DNA from: Apoda limacodes
Lineage: Eukaryota > Arthropoda > Insecta > Lepidoptera > Limacodidae
Assembly: GCA_946406115.1 (NCBI GenBank)
Contig: OX291540.1
Span: 3,654,563 to 3,718,562, forward strand
Length of the DNA stretch: 64,000 bases
Direction: 5' to 3'
The notes under the pieces were generated by a model. That model was not told the DNA's origin. It saw only the letters and a list, made by a program, of their open reading frames with translations, and did not search any database. A program made the translations under genes and the position numbers. Below are positions 10,108 to 22,405 of this stretch, piece after piece (the stretch's first letter is position 1; each line of letters begins with the position of its first letter).

Positions 10108-13069
10108 TTAACAATTTAAACTGTCTAACATTTTTTTTCTGAAGGTTTCTTCAGATACAGAGAGAATATCTACGTCCTTATTAAACTGACTATTGTAAGA
10201 TGCAACAGCACGACGTAGTGGCGCGCGCTCACCAGCGTTGGTGCGGCAACGGCCCACAGCAAACAGCTTATGAGGACGCGCCACACGTTGAGGACAACTA
10301 CGAGTGGGCACACTAAAACACAAGCTGTTATTTAACTCAATACAATCAAATTTGTTATGACAGAGTTTATATAAAACTAGTGATTCCAGAAATGTTCTCC
10401 TTGATTTTAAATCCAAAAGTTTATATTTATTCAAGAGTTGTGGGTAAGACAAGCGTTTACCAAGTAGTTTGTAAAACATAGTACGAAGATATTTTTTTTG
10501 TACTTGTTCAATAGCATTTACATATTTCTTATAAAGCGGATTCCAAATAGATACAGCGTATTCCAATTGAGGTCGAACCAATGATTTGTATAAGTGTATA
10601 AACGTTTTTGCGTTTTTAAATTCCTTGCCTGAACGCAATATAAAACCATATAACTTGTATGCATTATTTACCATTTCACAGACATGAGAATGGCAATGCA
10701 TTTTGCTGTCCATGGTTACACTAAGATCTCTGATAGCATCTACTTTTGTTAAAGAATTGTTAAGGAGTTTATAAACTTATTTTACAGTATTGGTTTTCTT
10801 AGAAAATGTGATAGTTTTACATTTATGTATACTTAAGCTTAATTTATTAGACAAACAATATTCACTTAAACGATCAAGATCTGATTGTAGATTATTTGCA
10901 TCATCTACAGACTGAATTGTATGATATATTTTTAAATCGTCGGCGTATAATAGATATTTGGTATGGTTAAAACATTTACTTATATCATTAATGAAAATCA
11001 AAAAAAGCAAAGGTCCCAAAATTGATCCTTGAGGTACTCCAGATGTGATATGTACATACTCAGATGAAATACCATTTAAAACTACTCTTTGTGTGCGATT
11101 TGTGACATATGACTTGAACCACCTCCACAGATTACCTCGGATACCATTATAAGCAATTTTATCCAATAGAATTTTATGATCTACCCGGTCAAAAGCTTTT
11201 TGAAAGTCCGTATATATGCAATCTGTTTGTTTATTATTAGCAATGTTATTAAATAAGTCAGTGGTATAAACTAACAAGTTTGTCCCTGTAGATCTATTTT
11301 TGACGAAACCATGTTGTTGAGGCATTAATTTATGGTGTAAAATGGGGTATATTTCATTATGTATAATCCTTTCAAAAAGTTTTGACAGGCTGGAGATCAT
11401 GGATATGGGACGGTAATGATCAACTTTTGCCAAGGATCCATTTTTGTGAACAGGGACAACATTAGCAGCTTTCCAGATTGTAGGCATGGAACCCTCAGAT
11501 AAGCATAAATTAAACAGTATGGCAATAGGTACGCACAACGTATCTGCAGTGTGTTTTAGGAAGATTGGAGGTACACCATCCGGTCCCGTCCCTTTCGTCA
11601 TGTCTAAGCAGCGTAAAGCTTCCCGAACGATTGTGATAGTAATATTAATATTATGTATATTCAAGTCACATGTGTTATTAATTACAATTTGTTCGATGGA
11701 ATAATCTTCAGGCAATATAGAAGCTGCAAACACAGAGTGAAAGTATGAAGATAATAAATTGCAGACTTCCTGCGGATTGTTTGCAATTTCCTTGCCATAC
11801 TCCATAACATTTGGTATTCCGCTTTTTTTTCTGTTATTTCTAAAAAAAGTCCAAAAATACTTTGAATTTTTATGTATATTAGTTTCTACTGTATTTATAT
11901 ATCTTTCATAACAGACTTTGGATATTTTTTTAAACCGTGCTCTGTACAGAGAAAAAATTTCGTAATCAGATTTGTTTTTATATTTTTTCCATTTGGTCCA
12001 GGCCTGATTTTTGTTTTTAAATAAATGTATGAGAGAAGGCGTAAACCAATTAGGATAAGAGCTATCAACTTTTCGTTTATAAGGAACAAACTTTTTTATA
12101 CATCCATATAAAATTTCATAAAATAGAGATACTGCTGCTTCCGGGGACAGATTATTAAATAATTTATTCCAGTTTTGGTTTTGCAAGTATTTATTAATGT
12201 TTAGATAGTCAGCTTTGTGAAACAAAAAAACATCTATAATTGTATTTACGCATCATAGGCGGGCGTGAGTCATTAAAGGGCATGGAGACCGTAAACGGCG
12301 GGTGATGCGGGTCAGGTGGTACAAGAGGTGAGCACACAGCATTCCCTATACAGTCTGGTGTATTAGATATAAACAGGTCAAGTATTTTATTATTTGTATT
12401 TCTAAATTTATTAATTTGGTACAGGTTTAAGATAGACATAAAATTCTCATAATATATATTAGGTGGCGAAAAATTAGAATTAGAAATAGGTATGTTGTAA
12501 GTATCATAATTGAACCAGTCTAGATTACATAGATTATAATCGCCTACGACCCAGTATGTGTCAATGTAATCCGCACCAAGTAGCTCCTGTAGGTTTTCAA
12601 AATGCCTTGCATATATATCTGGGTTAAGCCTAGGAGGTATATATACAGCACTTATTAAGCGTTTCTGGTACCGACCTGTAGGTATCTCAATAATAACTTG
12701 TTCTACAGATGGCACGGACTGTTGCGCGAGCGCGGCGGCATGCACGCAGCGCGTAGCCCCTAACTCATGTCGCATCGCCATCAGTACGCCCCCGCCATCT
12801 CTCTTTTGAGATGCAATGCGGTCCCTGTCACTTCTAAATACCGCATAACGACTGTCAATAAACTGTGTATCAGAGATATCTTGGCATAACCAGGTTTCAG
12901 TTAAAATTATTACATCAAAACAGTTAGATAATATATTCATGAACAGCATATTTAATTTGGTTCTCAATCCTCTACAGTTTTGATAATAGACAGTAATGAC
13001 ATCTTTATGATCTTTGAAGGTAAAAGCAGAAAAATAAATAATAATAATAATAAAATATTTCCCAATCAC
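10108..13069 (-). pseudogene. Family-2 ORF2: AP endonuclease and reverse transcriptase, one frameshift and one nonsense codon
   Basis: The first frame (13069-12209) carries the apurinic-type endonuclease with QNCRGL, ILTETWL and GDYNLCNLDW; this nicks target DNA. The second frame (12225-10777) carries the RT: YRPISMISSLSKLFE, QQHGFVKNRST, TDFQKAFDRVDH, SGVPQGSILGP and the catalytic YADD near residue 427. The C-terminal part (10713-10108) has PQLEYAVSIWNP and a closing Cys-poor tail. The first junction shifts frame beside a seven-A run (12223-12230), so a single-base slip is likely. RT and C-terminal part share a frame and are split only by a TAA at 10777-10779. Two lesions in about 980 codons imply recent activity, but this copy cannot make a full protein. 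Confidence 0.88.
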
Positions 13070-13643
13070 TGTTACCCTCTTAAAATAGATAAGCTTAGGT
13101 AATATAAATAATAGAAAAAAAAATCAATATGGTCGCATGTACGTTTGTCTTACGATCACACCAAAATGGCTGACTCAAGATAGGTGCTATTTTTTTGAAT
13201 TTTTTTTTTTTTTTTTGTTTACGCTTGCCTTAACGACATTTTGTGTAACGCCCACGGGTTGAGATAAAAAAAATAAAAAAAAAAATAAGCACGGGAAAAA
13301 CCGCGGGCAACAACTGTATATAGATACGCATAGGCCAACTTTATTAGACAAACTATTGTTATGTATATTAGTTTGTTTTCTTGTATAAGATAATAAATAC
13401 AAAAAACAGTCAAACCAGCAAATATTGTATACAATGTAACTTATTGTTATATACACATTTTGTCTAATCGGACTGACAAAATAAAAACAGAAATAAGTGC
13501 CCACTGAGAAAGATGTTATATTTCCTATTACTAACATAAATAAATACCTTTTTATCATTATACTCATCTTGATATAAATCTGTGTAGTTAAATTTGCTAA
13601 CACTAATATATATTTACTAATTATTATAACAACACCATTATGA

Positions 13644-14633
13644 CTATGCACTGATTTTTTGAAGATCCGAATACGAGCGCACTGCCATAACCGATGATGA
13701 TTCATGCTTACGTACGAGTATTGATCCGTGTTTAACCCATACGAATTTATAATTATTTTTCTTGGCCAGTTCGCGGCATTCACGAAACAGCTGTTTGTTA
13801 CTTATAGTTAAGTGTTCATTTAGATATATAGGTTGAGACGGCCCGTTTATTGAAAGTTGGTCAGTTTTTAGTATTTTTGCTGCTCTGAATGCTGAAAGTA
13901 CATTATCCCGCAAAATTCGAGATGAGAATTTCACAATTATGTTTTTAGGGCGATTCGACGGCGTGGCGTGGGGTACACGGTGAATAGATATAATATCATT
14001 TGTCACAATATTATGTTTTACTGCCTTCCCTATATCCATTAGGCATTGGACAAGGTTTTCATTGCGCTTTTCTGGCAAATTTGTGATTTCTAAATTACAT
14101 ATTCTCGCTTGTTGTTCCGTTGATGCAATTTTGCGTTCCAGTGCCATTAATTGGTCTCCGCCATTTTGACAAACACTAGTAATTTTTTCAACGTTATCCA
14201 ACCTTTGCTCAAGTTTATCCTGCCTGTCCGACAGAAAATTAATACTTTTTTCCATTTCAACTAGCTTGGTTTTGACTTCAGTAATTGACTTGTTAATTTT
14301 TTCATTCTCAGAACTTAGTTTCTGCATGTTACTACTTATATCACATAGGGTAGTGGAAATCGTAGATAGTTCGCTGGCCAGTAAATTCTTTACCGAGGAT
14401 TGAAGATTTTGTGTGATATGCACCAATATGTCTTCTTTCCATGTGGAGAGGCGATTGCAAAGTAATTGTTCAGTAACTATTCCTTCTGTCATTGCATCAG
14501 TGTAGGGACGCTTAAGTCCTCTTGAAGGCGCTGCTGGATAAGAAGGGACTAATTCTGGATTCTTGACGGTCAGGTCTGTGAGTGAAGAACTTTTTGGGGG
14601 AGAACGCTGCATTTTATTTAAATTTAACGACAC
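13644..14633 (-). CDS. Family-2 ORF1: coiled-coil RNA-binding-type protein (FP-like)
   Basis: An intact 329-codon frame. Residues about 80-165 are rich in heptad-like K/E/L spacing (MQKLSSENEKINKSITEVK and following), consistent with a trimerising coiled coil. Residues about 170-300 contain RICNLEITNLPEKRNENL, SIHRVPHATPSNRPKNI and FSSRILRDNVLSAFRAAK, which resemble the FP-type domain found in ORF1 of many insect LINEs and in L1-like ORF1 proteins. It would coat the element RNA. It lies directly upstream of ORF2 on the same strand. Start chosen at the first ATG of the frame. Confidence 0.8.
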   Translation of the reverse strand: MSLNLNKMQRSPPKSSSLTDLTVKNPELVPSYPAAPSRGLKRPYTDAMTEGIVTEQLLCNRLSTWKEDILVHITQNLQSSVKNLLASELSTISTTLCDISSNMQKLSSENEKINKSITEVKTKLVEMEKSINFLSDRQDKLEQRLDNVEKITSVCQNGGDQLMALERKIASTEQQARICNLEITNLPEKRNENLVQCLMDIGKAVKHNIVTNDIISIHRVPHATPSNRPKNIIVKFSSRILRDNVLSAFRAAKILKTDQLSINGPSQPIYLNEHLTISNKQLFRECRELAKKNNYKFVWVKHGSILVRKHESSSVMAVRSYSDLQKISA

Positions 14634-14640
14634 TCAACAG

Positions 14641-15919
14641 TTTGTAACTTGAAAACTGTTCGTTTCCTTCTTAGGAATGTAGCACTTAAGTCAATGACAC
14701 ACGTCTTAAAGTTGCTTAGCTGTCAAATCACGGGTAATAACACAATTTAATAGAAAAAAAAAAAATAAGATAGCCTATAACTGACATACGTCCGCCTCGG
14801 CGAGCGAGCGACAAACACAATATGTCAGATATTTTAGCAAATAACATACTTATACCGGGTACGACTCAAAAAATTGTCCGCGGTCACCGTATAGCCTGTA
14901 GATGTTGGTAACATGATGGGAACCATTCTACTTGCGTGTTGTCCACACTTTGGTGTTCGTGGAAAAGAACTTAGATGTGGATGACGAGAGATGTGATACT
15001 TGACAGTGCCGCTAATATCATTTCAATAATTCCGCGAAGAACTAAAATAGCATATTGGAAAATATTTTAAGGGATGTAGTATATCAAGGAGTGCGATAAG
15101 GGTTTGGGTTTGGTAGTTTGTATATAAATCCGTTGTTTTTGAGGTTAAATGCATAAAAAATCGATACTTTTGTGTTCAGAAACTTTTTGCACAGCTTTCT
15201 GTAATGACGTAAACGTGGATTAAAAAAAGGATTTTGCTAAAAGTCCGTTATTTTTTAAGCGATAAAATTAAAAATGGTATTTTTCCTTTAAGTTGATTTG
15301 ATTGAAAAAGTTTTAATTTTTTTTTCTAGAAAAACACGCGGGCCAAGTCGCGGGTGAAAGCGCAACATAAATAAAACACAATAATAATAAAATTAAAAAA
15401 AATTCAGCAGTTATACGAACAACTGCCTCTCTTTGGATAACAAGACTTAGGTCATAGTCCAAGACGCTTGCTTATATCAGGTTCTCTATTCAATGAATGA
15501 TAATAAAATGAGTTTTTACGGAAAATAAATCACATGAATCATATGTGATTGGAATGAAGGATGTGATGATTTTATTTTTCCATAAAATTACATGGTTCAT
15601 AAACCTTATTTTTCTACCCGTTTTACACAGCTATCAATGGAGTTTGTACGATATTTTATATCTCAAGATCACAGTAAGTCCTTACATTAAATATCTATTT
15701 TATTCTAAACATAATTAATAAAAACTTATATTTTTTTGTTGGCTCCTTGACTTTTCGTGAAGCTTTCATACTTATTTACTAAGCCCGTTGACTAAATTGT
15801 GTAAAGTTCGCGCGAACTACATAGTTGCGGCCACTGGTCCTTATTTTAGGGTGGCACTGCCATAGGCCACAGGTCTAGCTTTGAGAGGAGGTTTAGACAA
15901 GACCAAATCATCTATTTGC
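14641..15919. other. Non-coding AT-rich stretch
   Basis: No gene or clear repeat boundary seen. A GCGGGCCAAGTCGCGGGTGA motif at about 15350 resembles the CCGCGGGC-type ends of common lepidopteran repeats. Confidence 0.5.
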
Positions 15920-16235
15920 ATCACTCTGCTACATACCTACTATTATCCAAGACTAATTTATTTATTAAGTAAGTATAAACAACTCGATGAGGTTGCTCTG
16001 AGATCTTACGATCGTCAACTGTTGCGGCTGGTAACATCCACGTTCCACCGATAGTATAGGTACCGCTACCGGTACCGTCCCATAAACGTGATAGCTGGTG
16101 AGCCCATCGCCGTGCTGGGCCCAAACCAGAGTCGAGACAACTTTAGAATTGAGAAATTGTAACAAAAGTGGTTGCCTCTACTGGGAATCGAACCTATGAC
16201 CTTTGATATGGCAGTGCAACGTAGATACTACCTTC
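15920..16235 (-). repeat. tRNA-derived SINE-like repeat
   Basis: On the minus strand the unit starts near 16235. It contains GGTCATAGGTTCGATTCCCA (16181-16200), a near-perfect pol III B box, then a body with GGGCCCAGCACGGCGATGGG, and ends in an AT-rich tail near 15950 (TTAATAAATAAATTAGTC). A related but decayed body occurs at 7.9-8.1 kb. Two apparent small frames here are by-products. Confidence 0.6.
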
Positions 16236-16239
16236 TATT

Positions 16240-18010
16240 CTTCTATTCGGTTGTCTACTGTAGACGCTTATTTTTTACTTTTTAGGAAACTTTAAAAGTA
16301 TTTTTTTTTTTGGATAATTTTTTTTTATAATACATACATAACTGCTTTGAAAACACTATTCTTTACCATTACATAAATTACTTACTGTGCGTAACATAGA
16401 TCAGTAGCGCCGAGCCACAGCCGTAGGAGCACTGTGCTTAACCACAGCAGTTTTACAGCAACCATTTTGATTTTACAAACTTTTCTATGCATATAAAATC
16501 ATTATTAACGGTGTCAAATATTTTATCAAAAAGTTCATTCGAGTATCTCTTTAAGGCCACATAATCTTTAAAAATTCAAAATTAAAAATTTACCATTATT
16601 TATGTTTTCCATTTCAAAAATCAAAAGTATAATTGGTAAAAGAGGCCAAAACTAAAACCACCTGGTGGGCTTTACCGGTTGTCGGCAAAAGCGTGGGAAA
16701 TGTAATGATGGATGGACAGTAGGAATTGCACTTGACTACGTCATCCCCTCAAGCTTTGGGGCATGCGCGTTGAAAAAAATTGTAAATCGTGATTTTTAAG
16801 GTTTTATCAGGATTCCGTAGGCAAATGACAGAATCGGAACTCTTATAAATTTGTTATATCTGTTTGTCCGTCTATAAATGAATAATTCAATTCATTCACA
16901 TTTGTATAATTCCATCGTCCTAGGAGCGATTGATTTATGTTTTTTTTTTCAAATATCTTATGTGAGCCACCATTCTGTTTTTAAATGAAGTTGATAATAA
17001 ATTTAGGGTAGCTTACAATACGACCGTTACCCATTTTTTCGCGCTCGAAGTTCCAAGTTGTTTTCTCTAATATGTATATTTCCTAAGTTATTAGCCCCCG
17101 AAGTTAAAAAAAATTAGCCCTTGCTTCTTGACAAATTTCATGATTCTAGGCTCACGGAAAGTACGCTTTATGTTTTGTGTTATTCGCGACTGTCAAAATG
17201 TACAGCATTAATTGTTATATTTTTTTATTGATTTACCTTAGAAGCTTGAATGATCACTAAGGTGTGATCCTATAACATAGCGCGTAGTTCTTATTTTGAA
17301 CAGACAGCTTTTATTCATATGTATTTGATAGAATAGGCTCGTCATTTCCGCCCGTGAGCTATATGAACGCGCGCTTTGTGTTAAGAAAAGTAACCTCATG
17401 GCGGTAATCAAGGTCTTAGCACCCGCTTTGCCTGCACGTAGTGACTCTGTTTTAGTTCTGAGTAAGTGTGATGAAAATAACGTGTAAAATTTGAGTAAAT
17501 AAAATATTTTTGTTAACTTTCATGAATTGACTGTGTTAACCATAAGTCACATCACATTACTGAGAACTGGTACTGGCTGGTGTAATGTAATGTGTGCCTG
17601 CAAAATCTTGGAACCTCATTACTGATCTCAAAATGGTCTATATTTAAAAAAAATTCCTTTACGGTTTTTGACCGACAAGACGCGGCGGGCAACGTATTAG
17701 TTGTTGACAGCCTCTGGCAACAAAGTCGCCACTCGGGCACGTTTGGCCGCTTTTGCTTCGAATAGTTAAAGAGTGGTTTTTCCCTTGAAAACCTATTAAA
17801 TATATAAATTCTTATAACGTTTCTAGTTTAAATTTTGCAATTCTAAAAATTTGCATAACAATATAGTAAAAAAAATATCTTACAGGGCAATCAAGAAAAC
17901 ATCTATAATACCTAAGGTTATAAGGCGACAAACCATCAAAAAAAATATAAAAAGCTTTCCTTTGAATATCAATTCAATTGATTTGGTTATCAATTAATTA
18001 ATTGGCTACT
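16240..18010. other. Non-coding stretch
   Basis: No credible gene or repeat boundary. A small frame at 17552-17740 has no family resemblance. Confidence 0.5.
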
Positions 18011-18442
18011 ACAAGGGCGTAGCCAGCTTTTGGGCTAGGGGGGGCAGACTTGGTACAAAATGTTGTTTCTATAAGGCAAAAATGGCATTGTAGGCACTTT
18101 ACTCCATTATCTCCAGAGGCGTGGAGCTACTTCTGCTCTTGATTCTGATACATGACATTTTGATCCTATTTTACAATAAGGATGATAACTACCAGCTGAC
18201 AAATTTTTGACAGATCTGGCCACGTTTATAAGCTATTTCGAGGTTCATTATCACGAATAGATTAGAAATCTTCTTGCCTTTCTTAAAAGAGTTTCAACCA
18301 CCTGAATAGGTTGGGTTTGGGGGATTATGGTACCATACCACATCCAAACAGTGAGGCAGACTATACAAAAGACGTCCCCGGACATCAGCCCATGTGTCAA
18401 GCCGTTGTGGACTATGAGAAAGTTGACTGGCATACGAATATG

Positions 18443-19097
18443 TCAAGTTTTTTTCCGTTCGTCCAACTATTATGTCCAACTGGTTGATAAGAACAAGGAT
18501 TTTTTTTTTCCCGTGGACCAACTAAATAGTTGAACATTAGAAAACCGAAATTAACAGGTACAACTTCATGGCCAGTTGGACCACAGCCCCAAAATGATAA
18601 TATTAAAGCTTTTGACGTGGTTCGTAAACTTGTAGTTTTTTTACAGAACTGACAGATTTCATCAAGATCTTCATTTTGGATGACAGCTGTCAAACTAGAA
18701 AGTACTATGTCTAATATGCTATATATAAGAAACTACTAGTCCACTATCAATAGTTACGGAGATATAGCACTTTCTAATTTGACTGCTGTCATTCGAAACG
18801 AAAATCTTGATGAGATCTATCACTTCTGTAAATAAACTACTAGTCTATTAAAAGTCGGTTAAAAAGGAATAATGTTTAGTTGAGTATAAAACCTTCATGA
18901 AAACCTCTTTTTTAATGTCGGTTAAAAGCTTTAATACTATCATTTTGGGGCAGTGGTCCAACTGGCCATGCAGTTGTATGAAGGGTCCTGTGAATTTCGG
19001 TTTTCTAATGTTCAACTATTTAGTTGGTCCACGGGGAAAAGATCCTTGTTCGTACAACCAGTTGGTCATACTAGTTGAACCAACAGGAAAAACTGAA
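18443..19097. repeat. Long imperfect palindrome, arms about 170 bp
   Basis: The left arm 18443-18613 and right arm 18924-19097 are reverse complements over their length: CCGTGGACCAACTAAATAGT on the left matches ACTATTTAGTTGGTCCACGG on the right, and CCCCAAAATGATA matches TATCATTTTGGGG. The 310-bp spacer holds a second, inner inverted repeat (about 18656-18712 against 18762-18822) built on TGACAGCTGTCAAACTAGAAAG. Confidence 0.85.
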
Positions 19098-19467
19098 TAA
19101 GTCGAGATGTCTGTGTGATTCGACAACGAAATCAGTTAGTTCTACAAAATATTCAAACATAACCTATCCAGCTACAAAAAGGAGTGAAACGGGGGATGTC
19201 ATGTCCTCAAAGTTGTTTGTTTTGACAATTCCACTGATGTCTTTAAGTCTTGTAACTAGAAAGGACAAGGCATAAATAAATGTAAACAGCGAATAAATTT
19301 CACACCTACAATTTTCAAGTTCAAGTGCAGTTGGGTAAAAAACATTTCAAAAAGGAAGCCGATAGGAGGGTCTATTTAGGTTGGGCAGGATTTAGGAAGC
19401 TTCGTCACGTCTTTACGTCGTCCATACAGCAGTGCTCTGACCTGCTCTTTCTGGGACAAGAAGTCCA

Positions 19468-20803
19468 TACTAATATCATAAATTCGAAAGTAACTCTGTC
19501 TGTCTGTCTATTTGTCTGACATAGGCTACTTCAAAACGTCAATTGATTCGGTTTGTTTTCTAAAATTGAGGCGTTGCCGTTGAAATCTTACACCCGCATA
19601 ACCGAAGTTCAGGCGGTTGGAACCGCGGGCAAATTCTAAGAGAAAATAAATAAAGCGACGTCGTGTCAACAAGACCTAAAATCATCACGATCATTCTCAG
19701 TAGATCCATTGTCCAGATCCATCATGGATCTAGTGAGATATTTTTTTCTCAGTAGATCTGTTTTCTAATAAACTAGGTTTGATGAGAATTTTAAATGCCA
19801 ATATATCTATTTTGAATATAATTTTAAAATAAATGAATTTTCTCACTAGATAGAATGTTATTACAATTAATTTAAAAACAAATTAGGTTTGAAAAAATAT
19901 GTAATTAAAGAAAATGATACCTAATTATTAACGAAAATGATATTTAATTATTAACAAAAATTATACTTAATTATTAACGAAAAAATTATTATTACAAACA
20001 TTATTATATTTGAGCTCCTGAAGTGTTGTGAAACCGCCCTGCGCAACCTAAACTGAGCCAACTTGATTGATCTGGGGCGAAAATGATAATAATTATAAAA
20101 TTCTTTATTTCTCTAGGGTTTGTACACAGGCGAACTTAATGTCTAATGGCATTTTCTAACAGTTAACCTTTGGTAATGTAGACATTAATAATAGGGGTTG
20201 TGCAGTGTTTGGTCTAATAGATGTTAGTAGCTTAAATAATATATTTAGAGATAAAAGAAAAAGTAGACTGGTCCATAAAAATGATAGATCTCATCGAGAT
20301 CTTTATTTCAAATGACAGCTGTCAAACCAGAAAGGTCTATATCTCCGTAACTATTGATGGTAGACTAGTAGTTTCCCTAGTAGAAATGATAGATCGCATC
20401 AAGATCTTTATTTCAAATGACAACTGTCAAACTGTTAGATCTTGATGAGAACTATCATTGCTGTGGAGAAACTACTAGTCTACGATCAATAGGTACGGAT
20501 ATATATATAGTCCTTTCTAGTTTGACAGCTGTCATCCGAAATAAAGATCTTGATGAGATCTACAACTTTTGTAAAATGACAAAATGACTACACGTATAAG
20601 ATCAATAGTCTAATTTTTTTTTAATATTAAAAATAAAGTAAAAAATATATTAAGAAAAACAGTACTTTTTTTAAAGTAGTCTTGTCTTTTGCGGTTCAAA
20701 CTATCTCCATATTAAATTCGTCACAATTGCTCCAACCGTAAAATTTTACGGATTGATAGACAGACAGACACCAACACTTTCGAATTTATATTATTAGTAT
20801 GGG
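19468..20803. repeat. Inverted pair of a common lepidopteran repeat terminus
   Basis: CATACTAATATCATAAATTC with GAAAGTAACTCTGTCTGTCT at 19468 and the reverse-oriented AGACAGACAGACACCAACAC with TTTCGAATTTATATTATTAG near 20760-20803 are the two orientations of one terminus. This terminus is widespread in Lepidoptera by my recollection. Between them is AT-rich DNA and the 20.3-20.6 kb modules. They may be the ends of one 1.3-kb element or two separate insertions. Confidence 0.5.
20281..20564. repeat. Cluster of direct and inverted copies of a GACAGCTGTC module
   Basis: Two direct copies (about 20281-20376 and 20384-20432) and one inverted copy (about 20436-20564) share GATCTCATCAAGATCTTTAT, TTTCAAATGACAGCTGTCAA and CTATATCTCCGTAACTATTG. 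The same module forms the inner palindrome at 18656-18822. The central GACAGCTGTC is itself a perfect palindrome. Confidence 0.8.
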
Positions 20804-21154
20804 ATCCTCCTTTTATAAAGTTGGTTAATTTTTAGTTTTAAATGAATAATATCTCTTACATGGGTATCTACAGACCATTTGCGAACTTCCTCATTTTTAA
20901 AGTTGGTAAAAATAAAAATATGACGGGGGTTAGTGGCGACCATACAAAATCGCTACTGAAGCAATGGCACGCCAACTCGAGTTAACATCAAAACACTCAC
21001 GAACTGCCTCTCTACATGTGGAAGGTTGAACGAATGACTGTTGGAAGATGGTGTAGTGTTGTAGGAGTAAAAATGCGGGCGATTCAAATAAGTACATTTA
21101 TAAATGATTAAATTATCCCGAAAATATGCCAACCCGTACCTGGCTACGCCCTTG

Positions 21155-22405
21155 GGCTTTGGTTTTTTTATGGAAATCCTGAAATACTCTACTCCTGAGA
21201 TATTCGTGAGATACAAAGCATATGATCATCTCCGGGTTTCAAGCGACACTTCTGGCATGTTACTTCCCAATCGATTTAGTGATTCTGCGAGAAGAACGTA
21301 GCAAATGGACAGATTTAAAGTCAAATATACACAATATTAGTAAAATGTTTCACTATCAGCTTGCATTCTTTTATCTATAGGTATACCAGCTTATTCCCGA
21401 GACTTTGTCCGCGTAGAATTTAAAAAAAGAAAGCTTTTCACTATTCACTAATTTTAATGACCTTTACTATAAAAAATACCTAATACGCAGATCTTATATA
21501 GTTTTATTTAAAAAAATATCGAAATTTTTATAAACATTTTCTTTGTTTGCTTAATTTTTCTATCTTTGTATGCATTGTGCTTTAACGTCATTGATAGATT
21601 TCCATAAATTCTTTTTAACTGAACGATAGATAGGTATATCAACGCAAGCCCAGGGTGGTTCCTGGGTCTAGAGACTTGAAATGATGTTTTTTGTTTATAT
21701 ATTTATATTTACTGTGATACATATTACGAGTAGGTGTTGAATATAATTTATTTAGTAAGTAATTCTTACATAGTTCTTTAGTATTAGGTAATACACAGAT
21801 ATTCGGCACATCATTCGACAACTACGGTAAGGGAAAAGGAGAAATATAAAAATCAATTAAAAGGCAGAGGTATTAGCAGCTCGTTATAGATCCTCTTATT
21901 TAAAAGGGTCAGCCATTTGCGTTCGTTGTACTCAGGAAATGCTACGCAAGGAAATTTTTCAGTCCTTAAAATAGAAACATAATGTCGATAACCTATATTT
22001 CAAAGCTTTGGAGGTTAATAATTGTTTAGTAAAGCAATTGGAGATTTTGAAAACCTATATATTATGTCAGGCCAGCAACTTCTACAACGATTACAGATTG
22101 CAGAACTTTATCATTGCAATTTAGCTAGTAGGAGAACAAAATAATTGGAAAAAACTTTGAATATCGCTTCCGGCAAACAAAAATGTGTGAGTCAAATAGT
22201 TGTTTCGCCTAATAATAGCTAGATGGCGCTCTAACAGTGATTAAATATGGTAAATGGCTCGGGCCCGTCTTATATTTACTTGGTCGGGTTTTTCACACAT
22301 ACTATGATCACTGCATGATTCAAGCTTATATATATAGATATGTGTTATATAGGTATATGTTACTGTTTTTACGATGAAGCAACTAGTTTAGTAAGTTTGC
22401 ACCGT
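21155..22405. other. Non-coding AT-rich stretch
   Basis: No gene or structured repeat recognised. Confidence 0.5.

Larger units (their letters stand above)
9795..14640 (-). mobile_element. Nearly complete two-ORF non-LTR retrotransposon (family 2)
   Basis: Minus-strand element with ORF1 (13644-14633), an endonuclease-RT ORF2 (about 13069 to 10108), a 3' UTR and an A-rich tail seen as T runs at 9795-9830. Another long T run lies at about 10001-10018. Motif order is that of the jockey/CR1 group of LINEs. The 5' boundary is not defined; 14640 is simply the ORF1 start. The 575 bases between ORF1 and ORF2 hold an A run (T at about 13200-13216), which may mark a small secondary insertion. Confidence 0.85.
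18012..21154. mobile_element. Candidate 3.1-kb segment bounded by inverted CAAGGGCGTAGCCAG
   Basis: CAAGGGCGTAGCCAG at 18012-18026 recurs as its exact reverse complement at 21140-21154. Inside lie a large palindrome (18443-19097), a cluster of related palindromic modules (20281-20564) and a second inverted pair (about 19468 and 20803). The GGCGTAGCCAG motif is one I recognise at ends of animal DNA transposons, but no target duplication was found at the two outer ends. They may belong to different elements in opposite orientation. No transposase frame inside. Confidence 0.4.

Noticed and set aside
13187..13783. 198-codon minus-strand frame between LINE ORF1 and ORF2
   Set aside because: It overlaps the end of ORF1 in another frame and ends in poly-lysine from an A run; low complexity and no known LINE ORF there.
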